The notes under the pieces: generated by a model
Database searches by the model: none
Seen by the model: only the letters and a program-made list of their open reading frames with translations
Told to the model about the DNA's origin: nothing
In this document: in pieces, positions 35,314 through 44,215 of the stretch
Numbering within the stretch: the stretch's first letter is position 1
How the letters are laid out: each line of letters starts with the position of its first letter
Program-made: the position numbers and the translations under genes
Source of the DNA: Bacteroidales bacterium
GTDB taxonomy: Bacteria; Bacteroidota; Bacteroidia; Bacteroidales; Tenuifilaceae
Length of the DNA stretch: 64,000 nucleotides
Assembly (NCBI GenBank): GCA_013376985.1
Contig: JACABB010000008.1
Span: 80,585 to 144,584, forward strand
Direction of reading: 5' to 3'

Positions 35314-36261
35314 CTAAATAATGAATTTTGTGCTAATAGATTGATAATTGTAAACTTTGCGAATTACATCAGCAAAAAGATCGGCAACAGACAGAACCTT
35401 AATTTTACTAGTGTCCTTATCTTTACGAAGTGGTATTGTATCGGTAACAACTAGTTCTGTAATCTTTGATTCTGCAATTCGTTCATATGCAGGGCCAGAA
35501 AGCACTGCGTGAGTTGCTACAGCTCTAACACTTATTGCACCTCGAGCAATCATCATATCCGCTGCTTTTGTTATTGTTCCTGCTGTATCTATCATATCAT
35601 CAAGAATAACAACATTCTTTCCTTCAACATCACCTATAGCTGTCATTTCGCCAACCTGATTTGCCCTATCTCTATTTTTATGACAAATCACCAATGATGA
35701 ATCTAAGAATCGAGCGTAAGCATTTGCTCTTTTGGCACCCCCCATATCTGGTGCTGCAATTGCTATGTTATTAAGGTTAAGGTTTTTGATATATGGTACA
35801 AATATTGAAGAGGCATAAAGGTGATCAACAGGAACATCAAAAAAACCTTGAATTTGATCAGCATGAAGATCCATAGTCATTACTCTGTCAACACCGGCAG
35901 CACATAAAAGATTGGCAACGAGTTTAGCTCCAATTGCTACTCGTGGCCTATCCTTTCGATCCTGACGAGCCCAGCCAAAGTATGGTAAAACGGCCACAAC
36001 TTTATAAGCAGATGCTCTATGAGCCGCATCAACCATTAAAAGTAATTCAAAAAGATTATCCGTAGGCGCAAAAGTTGATTGGATAATAAAAACCGTTGCA
36101 CCTCTTACAGATTCATCATAAGCAGTACTAAATTCACCATCGCTAAAAACGGTGACAGAGGATTTCCCCATTTCAACACCAAAACTTTTTGCAATATTCT
36201 CCGAGAGATAACGAGAATTGCGACCTGTGAAGAATTTTATTGCGTGATCAGAAGTAGGCAT
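35314..36261 (-). CDS. prs: Ribose-phosphate pyrophosphokinase
   Basis: 315 residues from the ATG at 36261 (MPTSDHAIKFFTGRNSRYL); an in-frame upstream ATG would add 17 non-conserved residues. It makes PRPP from ribose 5-phosphate and ATP. The VLPYFGWARQDRKDRPRVAI flexible-loop region and the PRPP-binding VVILDDMIDTAGT motif are complete. A minus-strand -7-like box TAATTTTG lies at 36298-36291. It is upstream of rplY and pth. Confidence 0.96.
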   Translation of the reverse strand: MPTSDHAIKFFTGRNSRYLSENIAKSFGVEMGKSSVTVFSDGEFSTAYDESVRGATVFIIQSTFAPTDNLFELLLMVDAAHRASAYKVVAVLPYFGWARQDRKDRPRVAIGAKLVANLLCAAGVDRVMTMDLHADQIQGFFDVPVDHLYASSIFVPYIKNLNLNNIAIAAPDMGGAKRANAYARFLDSSLVICHKNRDRANQVGEMTAIGDVEGKNVVILDDMIDTAGTITKAADMMIARGAISVRAVATHAVLSGPAYERIAESKITELVVTDTIPLRKDKDTSKIKVLSVADLFADVIRKVYNYQSISTKFII

Positions 36262-36320
36262 AAAGAATGTTTGTCTAGGTTTTCTTGTCGCAAAATTAAA
36301 AAAAAATAGCAATTTTTTCT

Positions 36321-36938
36321 TTAATTCACCTTAAGAAAACTTTTTGACTTTGTATTAATTTCCTCTATGAATTCAATTATTTCGTCACGCCCAGTACGGG
36401 TAACCGCCGAGCATGTAAATATTTTTGGCAGTTCCTCCCAATAGTTTAACATTTCCTTTTTATATATTGCTATGTTACTTTGAAGAGTAGGTGTATTTAT
36501 TTTATCTGTTTTTGTAAAAATAAGTGCAAATGGTATTTGATTCTTTCCCAACCAACTAATAAACTCCGTATCAATCTTCTGAGGTTCAAGTCTTGAATCA
36601 ATAAGTACAAATAGGCAATACAAATTTTCCCTGTTTTGTATATAACTAGTAATCATTTCTGAGAAAACTTTTCTTGAGGTTTTTGATACTTTAGCATATC
36701 CATAACCCGGTAAATCTACAATATACCATTTTTCGTTAATCAAAAAATGGTTGATTATTTGTGTTTTACCTGGAGTTTGAGAAACTTTGGCAAGAGTTTT
36801 AATCCCTGTTATCATGTTGATAAGTGATGACTTACCTACATTTGATCGTCCAATAAATGCGTACTCTGGCAAAGATGGTTTTGGACATTTATCAATACTA
36901 GGGCTACTTATAACGAACTTAGCAGATCGAATCACCAT
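36321..36938 (-). CDS. engB: Ribosome biogenesis GTP-binding protein EngB/YsxC
   Basis: 205 residues. The G motifs are visible: AFIGRSNVGKSSLINMITG (G1), KVSQTPGKTQ (G2), DLPGYGYAKVS (G3) and FTKTDKI (G4). The family helps 50S assembly. It lies 59 bp upstream of prs on the same strand and has its own predicted promoter. Confidence 0.95.
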   Translation of the reverse strand: MVIRSAKFVISSPSIDKCPKPSLPEYAFIGRSNVGKSSLINMITGIKTLAKVSQTPGKTQIINHFLINEKWYIVDLPGYGYAKVSKTSRKVFSEMITSYIQNRENLYCLFVLIDSRLEPQKIDTEFISWLGKNQIPFALIFTKTDKINTPTLQSNIAIYKKEMLNYWEELPKIFTCSAVTRTGRDEIIEFIEEINTKSKSFLKVN

Positions 36939-36991
36939 GGTGTAAACTATTTATTAAAGTTTAATTTAATAATCGTCCCAGATTATCGTTA

Positions 36992-37024
36992 CAAAGATAC
37001 AGCACTTATTCTCACAAAACCAAA
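36992..37024 (-). promoter_or_regulatory. Predicted promoter of engB
   Basis: On the minus strand TTTG (37024-37021), a 21-bp spacer and TATCTTTG (36999-36992) fit the Bacteroidota consensus. Transcription would start near 36985, about 47 nt before the ATG. Confidence 0.55.
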
Positions 37025-37189
37025 CTCATTGTGCTAATATTCTGAATGTCTGAAATTTATTAAAACACATGTTTTATGATACAAGTACATTCCAAACTCT
37101 GTATGTAAAAATACTTAATCTCATTGTCTATGGTTTCTGATGAAACCATTTAATCCAATATTTTTATCGAGGATGTAATTGTTAAAAAA

Positions 37190-37214
37190 AACCGAACGGA
37201 GGGAATGTTCGGTT
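37190..37214 (-). terminator. Rho-independent terminator after the dipeptidase gene
   Basis: AACCGAAC/GTTCGGTT forms an 8-bp stem with a 9-nt loop. A run of T follows on the minus strand. Apart from this and the engB promoter, the gap 36939-37298 shows nothing I can name. Confidence 0.8.
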
Positions 37215-37298
37215 CAGAATCCTCTAACGGAGAGTTTAAACAACAAAGGTATGTGCTATACTAAATATAAGGAGTCCATTACAAATATAAAAGCACAT

Positions 37299-38534
37299 TT
37301 ACATTTCAGAAAGAGCCTGAACTTCTCTAAAAACTTTCAGAAAATTTTCGCCCCAAATTTTTTTGATATCATCATCGGAATAACCCCTTCGGAGTAGTTC
37401 AACAGTAATATTCATCATCTCCGAAGCATCCTTACACCCATCAACACCGCCACCACCATCAAAATCAGTCCCAATCCCAACATGATCAATACCCATTACT
37501 TTAACCATATGATCAATGTGATCAACAACATCAGAAACTGTAGCTAGTTTTTGAGGATATCTTTCCTCTATTTCATGCCATTCAATTGATACTAAACTAT
37601 CCTGCTTGGGTGTTAAATCCTGAAAGTTGTCATATTTTTTCCTTAAAGCCATCCTCGCGCTATCTCTCTTAGGCGTTTTTTCGATTTTTTTAACATAATC
37701 ACTAAGTATACACATCTGAACAACACCTCCTTTTGCTGCTAACTTTTGCAGCATTTCATCGCTTAAGTTACGAGGGTTGTTACAAATTGCTCTTGAGCAA
37801 CTGTGGGAGGCAATAACTGGAGCAGATGAAAGTTCGAGAACATCAAAAAACGATTTGTCGGAAATATGGGAAACATCAACAATCATACCTAGTTTATTCA
37901 TCTCCTTAACCACCTCACGACCAAATTCGCTAAGACCATTTTTATTTAAAGTATCACTATCGGTAGATGATGTGCATATCTGATTATTTCTGGTATGGCA
38001 AAGGGTTACATATCTTGCCCCTAGATCATAATATTTTTTCAGCAATGAAATATCTGTCCCAATCGGATAACCATTCTCAATTCCAATATATATTGCCCTC
38101 TTTCCCTCTTTTTTTAGTTTATAAATATCATCGGGATCTGTTGCAATTGCTGCTCTGTTTGGGAAACGAGCAACCTGTGTATGAATTGCATCAAGTATTT
38201 CTAAAGCACGTTTGTTAACTTTTTCATATTTGTCGGTATTACACTCGCCTTGAGAAGTAAACACAGCAAAGAATGCAGCATCAAGACTCCCTTTTTCCAT
38301 TTTAAGCAAATCGACTCGACTTCCACGAGCAGTGTTCTTCTCACCACTAAAATCAAAGCCACGACGAATAAAATTCATTGGGGTATCATTATGAGTATCA
38401 ATAGTTACCATTTTTTTATGCAACGCTACTGCATGCTCATACAATTCCGCTCTTGTTGGCTTTTTATGTCCATTATTGCAGGAAAAAAGAATTCCAACAC
38501 AGAGAACCAAAGTAACAATTTGAATTTTTCTCAT
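37299..38534 (-). CDS. Membrane dipeptidase (peptidase M19), lipoprotein
   Basis: 411 residues from the ATG at 38534, which gives the lipoprotein signal MRKIQIVTLVLCVGILFSC with acylated Cys19; the 14 residues of the longer frame do not fit a signal. M19 zinc ligands are visible in VTIDTHNDTPM (His-x-Asp), IGIENGYPIG (Glu) and IASHSCSRAI (His), with the late GIGTDFDGGG segment. It hydrolyses dipeptides, some with D-residues, probably at the outer face of the cell envelope. It stands alone with a strong terminator. Confidence 0.93.
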   Translation of the reverse strand: MRKIQIVTLVLCVGILFSCNNGHKKPTRAELYEHAVALHKKMVTIDTHNDTPMNFIRRGFDFSGEKNTARGSRVDLLKMEKGSLDAAFFAVFTSQGECNTDKYEKVNKRALEILDAIHTQVARFPNRAAIATDPDDIYKLKKEGKRAIYIGIENGYPIGTDISLLKKYYDLGARYVTLCHTRNNQICTSSTDSDTLNKNGLSEFGREVVKEMNKLGMIVDVSHISDKSFFDVLELSSAPVIASHSCSRAICNNPRNLSDEMLQKLAAKGGVVQMCILSDYVKKIEKTPKRDSARMALRKKYDNFQDLTPKQDSLVSIEWHEIEERYPQKLATVSDVVDHIDHMVKVMGIDHVGIGTDFDGGGGVDGCKDASEMMNITVELLRRGYSDDDIKKIWGENFLKVFREVQALSEM

Positions 38535-38717
38535 AAAACAGTTTTTCAATTTAGTTTTGGTTGATTTGTTTGACAATGGGCTGATTAATTAGTTTAATGC
38601 ATATAAATTAATTTAGGGGATTGGTTGATAAAATTATTGCTCGAATATTGAAATTCGTAATCATTTAATCGAAAATGACTAGAATGAGTTTACAAAAAGC
38701 AAATAACTGTCTGATTT

Positions 38718-40538
38718 TTAGTTGCTATTAGTCTCTTCTTTTTCAAAGGTATAATCGGAAAGGTTAAATCGATCTAATAAAGATTTGTCGTTAATTTCCT
38801 TTGAAAGCGAGGTAATGGTATCGATTGGTACCTGAAAGAGGTCTAGGATAAGAAGGCCATCCAAAGCATCATTAAATTTGGGATCGACATTAAAACTGAT
38901 TATTTTCCCATTTAGTTTGACATACTTTTTCAAAAGTACAGGCATCCTAAAGTCATCGGGTTCAATATCTTTAATTAAATTATCAAGTCTACTTATATCG
39001 CTACAATTATTGAATATTATATCGTAGTCCTCCTTATTTATGGGAACACGAAACATATTGCGTGGCTTGATATACCGAGCAAAATCCTGATTGTAATAGT
39101 TGGATTTCATGAAGGAAATTATCAGCCCCTTTGTATAACTCGAAAATCTGTTCGATATGCTTACTGGGCCAATAAGGTATCGATATTCCGGATTCTTAAT
39201 CAAGAAATATAAAATCCCTTTCCAAAGTAAAAATAGGGGTAATGGTTTACGTTGATAATCTTTTACAATGAATGATCTACCAAGTTCAATGCTTTGCTCA
39301 AGGATATATGAGAATTTATCATCGATTTTAAATAAACTATTAATATAAAATCCTTTCACTCCATATCTATCAAGTATTTCTTTCCCTTTTCCTGCTCTAT
39401 ACGCACCAACAATCCTCTTCTCGTCATCGTCCCAAATAAATAGTTGCCAGTAGTATAAGTCAAATTCATCAATATCAATTGAACGATTTGTTCCCTCTCC
39501 AACATCACGAAAGGTCTCCTCGCGTAGGCGACCAATTTCTGTCATTAAGTTAGGCATTTCAACAGAAGGGGCGCAAATCACACTAAAATTCTTACTCTTA
39601 AAAAGAAGATAGCGATTCTGAAGTTTTTCCACTTCACATTCAATCATCTCCTTGGGTGCAGGTGCTATGATTGGTTCAGGTTTTTCTGATGGTTTTAATT
39701 TATAGTTGAAGAAATTACTAACCTCAATGGTAGATCCAAGCGCATAAGTTTTTAATCTCAGAAATCTTCCAAATCGCTCAATATCTGTATATTCACTTTG
39801 ATCCTGAACTGATATAGGATTGCCGATGCGAATTTTGATAACTTTGTTCCTTTTATTAAGCATCTCCGATGGTAGTTTGGCTGTACGGAGCGACGGATGA
39901 ATTAAACCAAGCAGATGAAACAATCTACTATTAGTTCCTTGAAAATAAATGGGAACAACTGGCACCTCTGCTTTTCTAATAAATTTAATCATGGAAAGCT
40001 GCCATTGACGATCAACAGCTCCTTCATCCTCATTATTATGATAGGTTGAAACTTCTCCGGCAGGGAAAATCCCTAACGCTTTGCCCTCCCTAATATGGTT
40101 TAATGCGTTTTTAATTCCACCAACGCTATTAAACTTGTTATTTTTCCCCTCAAAAGGATCGACAGGGATAATAAATTCTTGAAGTTGAGGTATTCTCTGA
40201 ATAAGGTAATTTCCTAAATTTTTAAAGTCAGGTCGAACCTCAGCCATTAACTTAATGCTTAACATGCCGTCGATTCCACCATAGGGATGGTTTGATATCG
40301 CAATGAATGGTCCCGTTTTAGGGATTCTTTTAAGCTCCTCGGGATTGATTTCAAATTTTACCTGAATTGAATCTAATGCTGAATTAAGAAAATCTAATCC
40401 TTGCTTATTGGCTATTTTGGTATACAACTGATTAACTTTATTCAGCCTAAGCAGTATCATAAGTAATCTTGCGATACTATTTCCCCCAATTTTAAGATTC
40501 GCTGCTCTCTTAAGTTCTTCCCTATCGAATAGACTCAT
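38718..40538 (-). CDS. OlsF-type bifunctional acyltransferase (PlsC-like + OlsB-like GNAT)
   Basis: 606 residues. The N-terminal part (about 50-290) is a PlsC/hemolysin-like O-acyltransferase with ISNHPYGGIDG (His84, Asp90), GIFPAGEVST and VVPIYFQGTNS. The C-terminal part (from about 300) is an OlsB-like GNAT N-acyltransferase with FRDVGEG, IVGAYRAGKG and ELGRSFIVKDYQRKPLPL. Fused enzymes of this order (OlsF) make ornithine lipids; in Bacteroidetes the separate GlsA/GlsB pair makes glycine lipids. The protein probably makes an acyl-oxyacyl amino-acid lipid of the membrane; whether the head group is glycine, ornithine or another amino acid cannot be read. Confidence 0.88.
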   Translation of the reverse strand: MSLFDREELKRAANLKIGGNSIARLLMILLRLNKVNQLYTKIANKQGLDFLNSALDSIQVKFEINPEELKRIPKTGPFIAISNHPYGGIDGMLSIKLMAEVRPDFKNLGNYLIQRIPQLQEFIIPVDPFEGKNNKFNSVGGIKNALNHIREGKALGIFPAGEVSTYHNNEDEGAVDRQWQLSMIKFIRKAEVPVVPIYFQGTNSRLFHLLGLIHPSLRTAKLPSEMLNKRNKVIKIRIGNPISVQDQSEYTDIERFGRFLRLKTYALGSTIEVSNFFNYKLKPSEKPEPIIAPAPKEMIECEVEKLQNRYLLFKSKNFSVICAPSVEMPNLMTEIGRLREETFRDVGEGTNRSIDIDEFDLYYWQLFIWDDDEKRIVGAYRAGKGKEILDRYGVKGFYINSLFKIDDKFSYILEQSIELGRSFIVKDYQRKPLPLFLLWKGILYFLIKNPEYRYLIGPVSISNRFSSYTKGLIISFMKSNYYNQDFARYIKPRNMFRVPINKEDYDIIFNNCSDISRLDNLIKDIEPDDFRMPVLLKKYVKLNGKIISFNVDPKFNDALDGLLILDLFQVPIDTITSLSKEINDKSLLDRFNLSDYTFEKEETNSN

Positions 40539-40542
40539 TTTC

Positions 40543-40770
40543 TTAACAAATAAAATTTAAAATAATCGGGATACCAAATAAATTAACAGATACAAATCCA
40601 AAAAAACATACAAATGAATAATTAAGTCGCACTACGACTAATCTATTATTCAGCCCATTAACTTTTTTTAAATCTCTGAAAATCCGAACCACACCGAGCA
40701 AAAATACAAAAAAAACAATAACTAGTTCAAATCCTTTAATCCCTAAAAAGAAACTTATAATAAAGCCCAT
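40543..40770 (-). CDS. Possible small membrane protein, unknown
   Basis: 75 residues with two hydrophobic segments (about 1-30 and 52-75) separated by a basic loop. It ends 4 bp before the acyltransferase start, which fits a two-gene unit. No family is recognised, and the composition is what AT-rich non-coding DNA could also give, so it may not be a gene. If it is not real, the gap from 40539 to 40970 holds only the hairpin at 40850 and the promoter at 40906-40940. Confidence 0.35.
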   Translation of the reverse strand: MGFIISFFLGIKGFELVIVFFVFLLGVVRIFRDLKKVNGLNNRLVVVRLNYSFVCFFGFVSVNLFGIPIILNFIC

Positions 40771-40849
40771 TCAAAGTTGTTCTTTATTATCAACATTATA
40801 TATAGATTATTGGATTTCATAAGCAGTAACCATAACACGTTACTAAATT

Positions 40850-40881
40850 ATCAACAACTTTTCGTTTTAAAAGTTGTTGAT
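40850..40881. promoter_or_regulatory. Perfect 13-bp hairpin upstream of a secreted-protein gene
   Basis: ATCAACAACTTTT and AAAAGTTGTTGAT flank a 6-nt loop (CGTTTT). It lies just upstream of the predicted promoter at 40906-40940, so it may be an operator rather than a terminator. Confidence 0.4.
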
Positions 40882-40905
40882 GTTTTAAATGAAATCCTAT
40901 TAAAA

Positions 40906-40940
40906 GTTTTATAATCAACCCAAACATTCTTTTAACTTTG
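40906..40940 (+). promoter_or_regulatory. Predicted promoter
   Basis: TAACTTTG (40933-40940) is a perfect TAnnTTTG -7 box. GTTTTA at 40906-40911 is a weak -33 region at the right distance. The ATG at 40971 lies about 25 nt after the expected start site. Confidence 0.45.
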
Positions 40941-40970
40941 CAATTAGAAATAACTTTAAAACCACATAAA

Positions 40971-41819
40971 ATGAAAAAAATAGTTTTTTTAACCCTTTTG
41001 GTTAGTTTTTGTATATCCTCCTTTGCTGAGCGAAACCTTGTAAGATCCGAGGATGTTAAAGCTTTTTTGAAATCTACAACATATGTTGTATTAGAGGATA
41101 ATCCTATGTCGGGCTATAATTTTAAAATTAAAGATGCCGTTGAGAAATCTTGGACAATAACACCGCACAAATTTATTACTACAAAGGAGTTTGAAACAAT
41201 GCGTCAGGATATCGATAAATCATTTTTGGTTCTTGTTCAAATGAAATTTGATAAAGACAAAATTCCTGCAGTATATAATTTTCTTAGCCTATCAATGGGT
41301 GCTGCCGTAAAAAAAATTACCGATATGCCCGATGTTTGTTCTGTTCCATTGAGCTATTTTAGCGTTCCTGAAGATGATTACATCTATAAAATCGAAAGTT
41401 TGATCCGTTTCATGCAAAATCACATTAAACTTATCGATCAAAATCCCACTCTTATTAAGAATAATATCTTTGAGTATTACAATAAAAACACCAAGGACAT
41501 CAAAGGGAAAGAGCTATGGGTTGTAGAGAATGATTTGGAGAAAAGTACTAGAGCTCTTGCCGAAATCAGAAAAAATTACTCGTACACCGTTAAAGTTGTG
41601 ACCTCTGAGAATATTGAGAAGGCAATTGCAGAAAAAAATCCAAATGTTGTTTTCCTTCATAAAGTTGGCCCATCTGGAACAAGATTACAGGCTCGTTGCT
41701 ATAAAATAGTTATGGGTGCTGGTGACGACCAAATCTACTATTTCGATTACCATACTATTACAAAATCGGAGGGTGATGGTTTGCTCAATTCAGATTTCAA
41801 AAAGATGGGAAGAAAATAA
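40971..41819 (+). CDS. Secreted protein of unknown function
   Basis: 282 residues from the ATG at 40971, which gives the signal peptide MKKIVFLTLLVSFCISSFA. An upstream in-frame TTG (40938) would overlap the predicted promoter and is unlikely. The mature protein is mixed alpha/beta and rich in Lys and Asp, with no Cys pair or catalytic motif I recognise. It carries two similar-looking halves: an N-terminal part ending near CSVPLSYFSVPEDDYIYK and a C-terminal part with KGKELWVVENDLEKSTRALAE. A terminator follows, so it is a single-gene unit. Probably periplasmic; no function claimed. Confidence 0.72.
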   Translation: MKKIVFLTLLVSFCISSFAERNLVRSEDVKAFLKSTTYVVLEDNPMSGYNFKIKDAVEKSWTITPHKFITTKEFETMRQDIDKSFLVLVQMKFDKDKIPAVYNFLSLSMGAAVKKITDMPDVCSVPLSYFSVPEDDYIYKIESLIRFMQNHIKLIDQNPTLIKNNIFEYYNKNTKDIKGKELWVVENDLEKSTRALAEIRKNYSYTVKVVTSENIEKAIAEKNPNVVFLHKVGPSGTRLQARCYKIVMGAGDDQIYYFDYHTITKSEGDGLLNSDFKKMGRK

Positions 41820-41842
41820 ATTTTAAAGATTTTTATAGCATG

Positions 41843-41885
41843 CCGCTGTCTGGTGTAATATTTTTACCGACAGCGGTTATTTTTG
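41843..41885 (+). terminator. Rho-independent terminator
   Basis: CCGCTGTC/GACAGCGG with an inner GG/CC pair after one bulged T. TTATTTTT follows. It lies 23 bp after the stop of the secreted unknown. Confidence 0.75.
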
Positions 41886-41971
41886 AAACGATGGTTTATA
41901 TTCATATAAGCCTAATAATTACGATGAAAATAAAATATTTAGGTATAAATAAAATCGATCAATAAAATAAT

Positions 41972-43645
41972 ATGGCCGACGAAAAGATTATTTTTTCGAT
42001 GGTTGGGTTGAGTAAAACATTCCCACCTCACAAGAAAGTACTAAACAACATATACCTTTCATTCTTTTACGGAGCAAAGATTGGTATTATCGGGTTAAAC
42101 GGATCAGGGAAGTCAACTCTTTTAAAGATTATTGCTGGTATTGAAAAATCGTTTCAAGGAGAAGTTGTCTTTTCTCCTGGTTACAGAGTTGGATATCTTG
42201 AGCAAGATCCTCAACTCGATGACACAAAAACTGTAAAGGAGATTGTGCAAGAGGGTGTTCAAGAAGTTGTTGACCTATTAAAGGAGTATGAAGAGATAAA
42301 TGTCAAATTCGGCGAACCCATGGATGATGATCAGATGAATAAACTGATTGAACGTCAAGGTGAACTTACCGAAAAGATAGACCATGCAGATGGATGGAAT
42401 CTCGATTCAAAACTCGAACGTGCAATGGATGCGCTTCGCTGTCCAGAGCCCAACGCAATGGTAAAAGTTCTTTCTGGGGGAGAACGTCGTCGAGTTGCTC
42501 TTTGCCGTCTCCTACTCCGCGAGCCAGAGATTCTTTTACTTGACGAACCCACCAACCACCTTGATGCGGAATCAGTACAGTGGCTCGAAATGCACTTACA
42601 GCAATATAAAGGAACTGTTATAGCCATAACGCACGACCGCTACTTCCTCGATAACGTTGCAGGTTGGATTCTTGAACTTGACCGTGGTGAGGGTATTCCT
42701 TGGAAAGGAAATTACTCATCTTGGCTCGACCAGAAAACCAAGAGAATGGCTCAAGAGGAAAAGACAGAAAGTAAGCGCAAGAAAACTCTGGAGAGAGAAC
42801 TTGAATGGGTAAGAATGTCGCCTAAAGCAAGGCAAGCAAAATCAAAAGCTAGATTATCAGCATATGATAGGCTTTTAAATGAGGATGTAAAGCAGAAGGA
42901 AGATAAACTAGAACTTTTTATTCCTAATGGGCCTCGCTTGGGTAATGTTGTAATTGAAGTTAAGCAAGTTACTAAAGCTTATGGCGACAAATTACTATTT
43001 GAAAACCTTGAATTTAACCTCCCACCAAACGGTATTGTAGGTGTAATTGGCCCTAACGGTGCAGGTAAAACGACCCTATTCAGATTAATTATGGGATTGG
43101 ACAAGGTTGATAAAGGAGAATTCAACATAGGTGAAACTGTTAAAATTTCATACGTAGATCAACAACACAAATCCATTGAACCCGATAAAACTGTGTTTGA
43201 GGTAATATCAGGTGGTGCAGACAATATAATGCTTGGCGGAAAGCAAATAAATGCTCGAGCATACGTTGCTCGATTCAACTTCTCAGGTGCGGATCAAGAA
43301 AAGAAGTGCAATATTCTATCGGGTGGCGAACGTAACAGGTTACATCTTGCACTAGCATTACAAGAAGAAGGAAATGTTATTCTTCTGGATGAGCCTACTA
43401 ACGATATTGACGTAAATACACTTAGGGCGTTGGAAGAGGGAATTGAGAATTTTGCTGGCTGTGCAGTTATCATCTCGCACGACCGTTGGTTCCTCGATCG
43501 AGTTGCAACACATATACTTGCTTTTGAGGGAAACTCACAGGTATTTTTCTTTGAAGGCTCCTACTCCGATTATGTTGAAAATCGTCGCAAGCGACTAGGT
43601 GATGAGGGGCCACATAGGATAAAGTATAGGAAGTTGATGGAGTAA
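41972..43645 (+). CDS. ettA: Energy-dependent translational throttle protein EttA (ABC-F)
   Basis: 557 residues with two ABC domains and no membrane part. Domain 1 has Walker A GLNGSGKST (41-49), signature LSGGERRRVALCR and PTNHLDAESVQWLE. The interdomain linker is rich in Lys and Arg (about 260-320). Domain 2 has GPNGAGKTT, LSGGERNRLHLAL and LLDEPTNDIDVNTLRALEE. The NDIDVNTLR end is the EttA subtype. It binds the ribosomal E site and gates translation with the ATP/ADP ratio. It stands alone on the plus strand. Confidence 0.95.
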   Translation: MADEKIIFSMVGLSKTFPPHKKVLNNIYLSFFYGAKIGIIGLNGSGKSTLLKIIAGIEKSFQGEVVFSPGYRVGYLEQDPQLDDTKTVKEIVQEGVQEVVDLLKEYEEINVKFGEPMDDDQMNKLIERQGELTEKIDHADGWNLDSKLERAMDALRCPEPNAMVKVLSGGERRRVALCRLLLREPEILLLDEPTNHLDAESVQWLEMHLQQYKGTVIAITHDRYFLDNVAGWILELDRGEGIPWKGNYSSWLDQKTKRMAQEEKTESKRKKTLERELEWVRMSPKARQAKSKARLSAYDRLLNEDVKQKEDKLELFIPNGPRLGNVVIEVKQVTKAYGDKLLFENLEFNLPPNGIVGVIGPNGAGKTTLFRLIMGLDKVDKGEFNIGETVKISYVDQQHKSIEPDKTVFEVISGGADNIMLGGKQINARAYVARFNFSGADQEKKCNILSGGERNRLHLALALQEEGNVILLDEPTNDIDVNTLRALEEGIENFAGCAVIISHDRWFLDRVATHILAFEGNSQVFFFEGSYSDYVENRRKRLGDEGPHRIKYRKLME

Positions 43646-43694
43646 AAAAAGTGAAAAGTGAAAACCAAAATCAAGCAACTTAAACATTATTAAT

Positions 43695-44051
43695 ATGAGA
43701 GACATAAACTACATCAACTCCGAAGAGCAAACATTTTCAATGCTTTGTCATCTAAGCGCTTTAAGTGGTGCTATTATTCCTTTAGGACATATTCTTGGAC
43801 CATTAATTTTTTGGTTAATTAAAAAGGATCAATACCCCGAAGTTGATCGACAAGGAAAGGATTCTTTAAACTTCCAAATCTCAATGACTCTCTGGATGCT
43901 TGTTTCAGGAATATTGATCCTTTTAGTCATAGGTATTTTTGCTTTAATTGCTTTAGGAGTACTTGAACTTGTTATGATTATTATTGCTTCAGTAAAATCG
44001 AATAACGGAGAAAGGTTTAAATACCCGCTTACAATTGAGTTTATTAAATAA
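43695..44051 (+). CDS. DUF4870 (Tic20-like) small membrane protein
   Basis: 118 residues. Three hydrophobic segments (about 20-42, 65-88 and 90-108) and the sequence MLCHLSALSGAIIPLGHILG ... LIKKDQYPEVDRQGKDSLNFQI match DUF4870. Function unknown. It follows ettA by 49 bp and ends at a terminator. Confidence 0.82.
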   Translation: MRDINYINSEEQTFSMLCHLSALSGAIIPLGHILGPLIFWLIKKDQYPEVDRQGKDSLNFQISMTLWMLVSGILILLVIGIFALIALGVLELVMIIIASVKSNNGERFKYPLTIEFIK

Positions 44052-44095
44052 ATTTCTAGAAGGCTAAACATTTTTTAAAAGATATTTGTTAGACT

Positions 44096-44134
44096 AACCG
44101 CAGAGTGATTAATATCAATCTTTGCGGTTTTTCT
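44096..44134 (+). terminator. Rho-independent terminator
   Basis: AACCGCA ... TGCGGTT, extended by imperfect pairing across about 20 nt, is followed by TTTTTC. It separates the DUF4870 gene from the respiratory operon. Confidence 0.65.
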
Positions 44135-44145
44135 ATTTGATGTTA

Positions 44146-44176
44146 TTGATTGATATGCCATTTTTCGATACATTTG
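44146..44176 (+). promoter_or_regulatory. Predicted promoter of the respiratory operon
   Basis: TTG (44146-44148), a 20-bp spacer and TACATTTG (44169-44176). The expected start site is near 44183, about 33 nt before the ATG of the Fe-S subunit gene. Confidence 0.5.
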
Positions 44177-44215
44177 AAAAAATAGCTTTTCTCATTTTAT
44201 AATCGTTTCTCACCT

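Noticed and set aside
38250..38564. 104-codon plus-strand open frame
   Set aside because: Antisense to the M19 dipeptidase gene whose zinc and lipobox motifs are intact.
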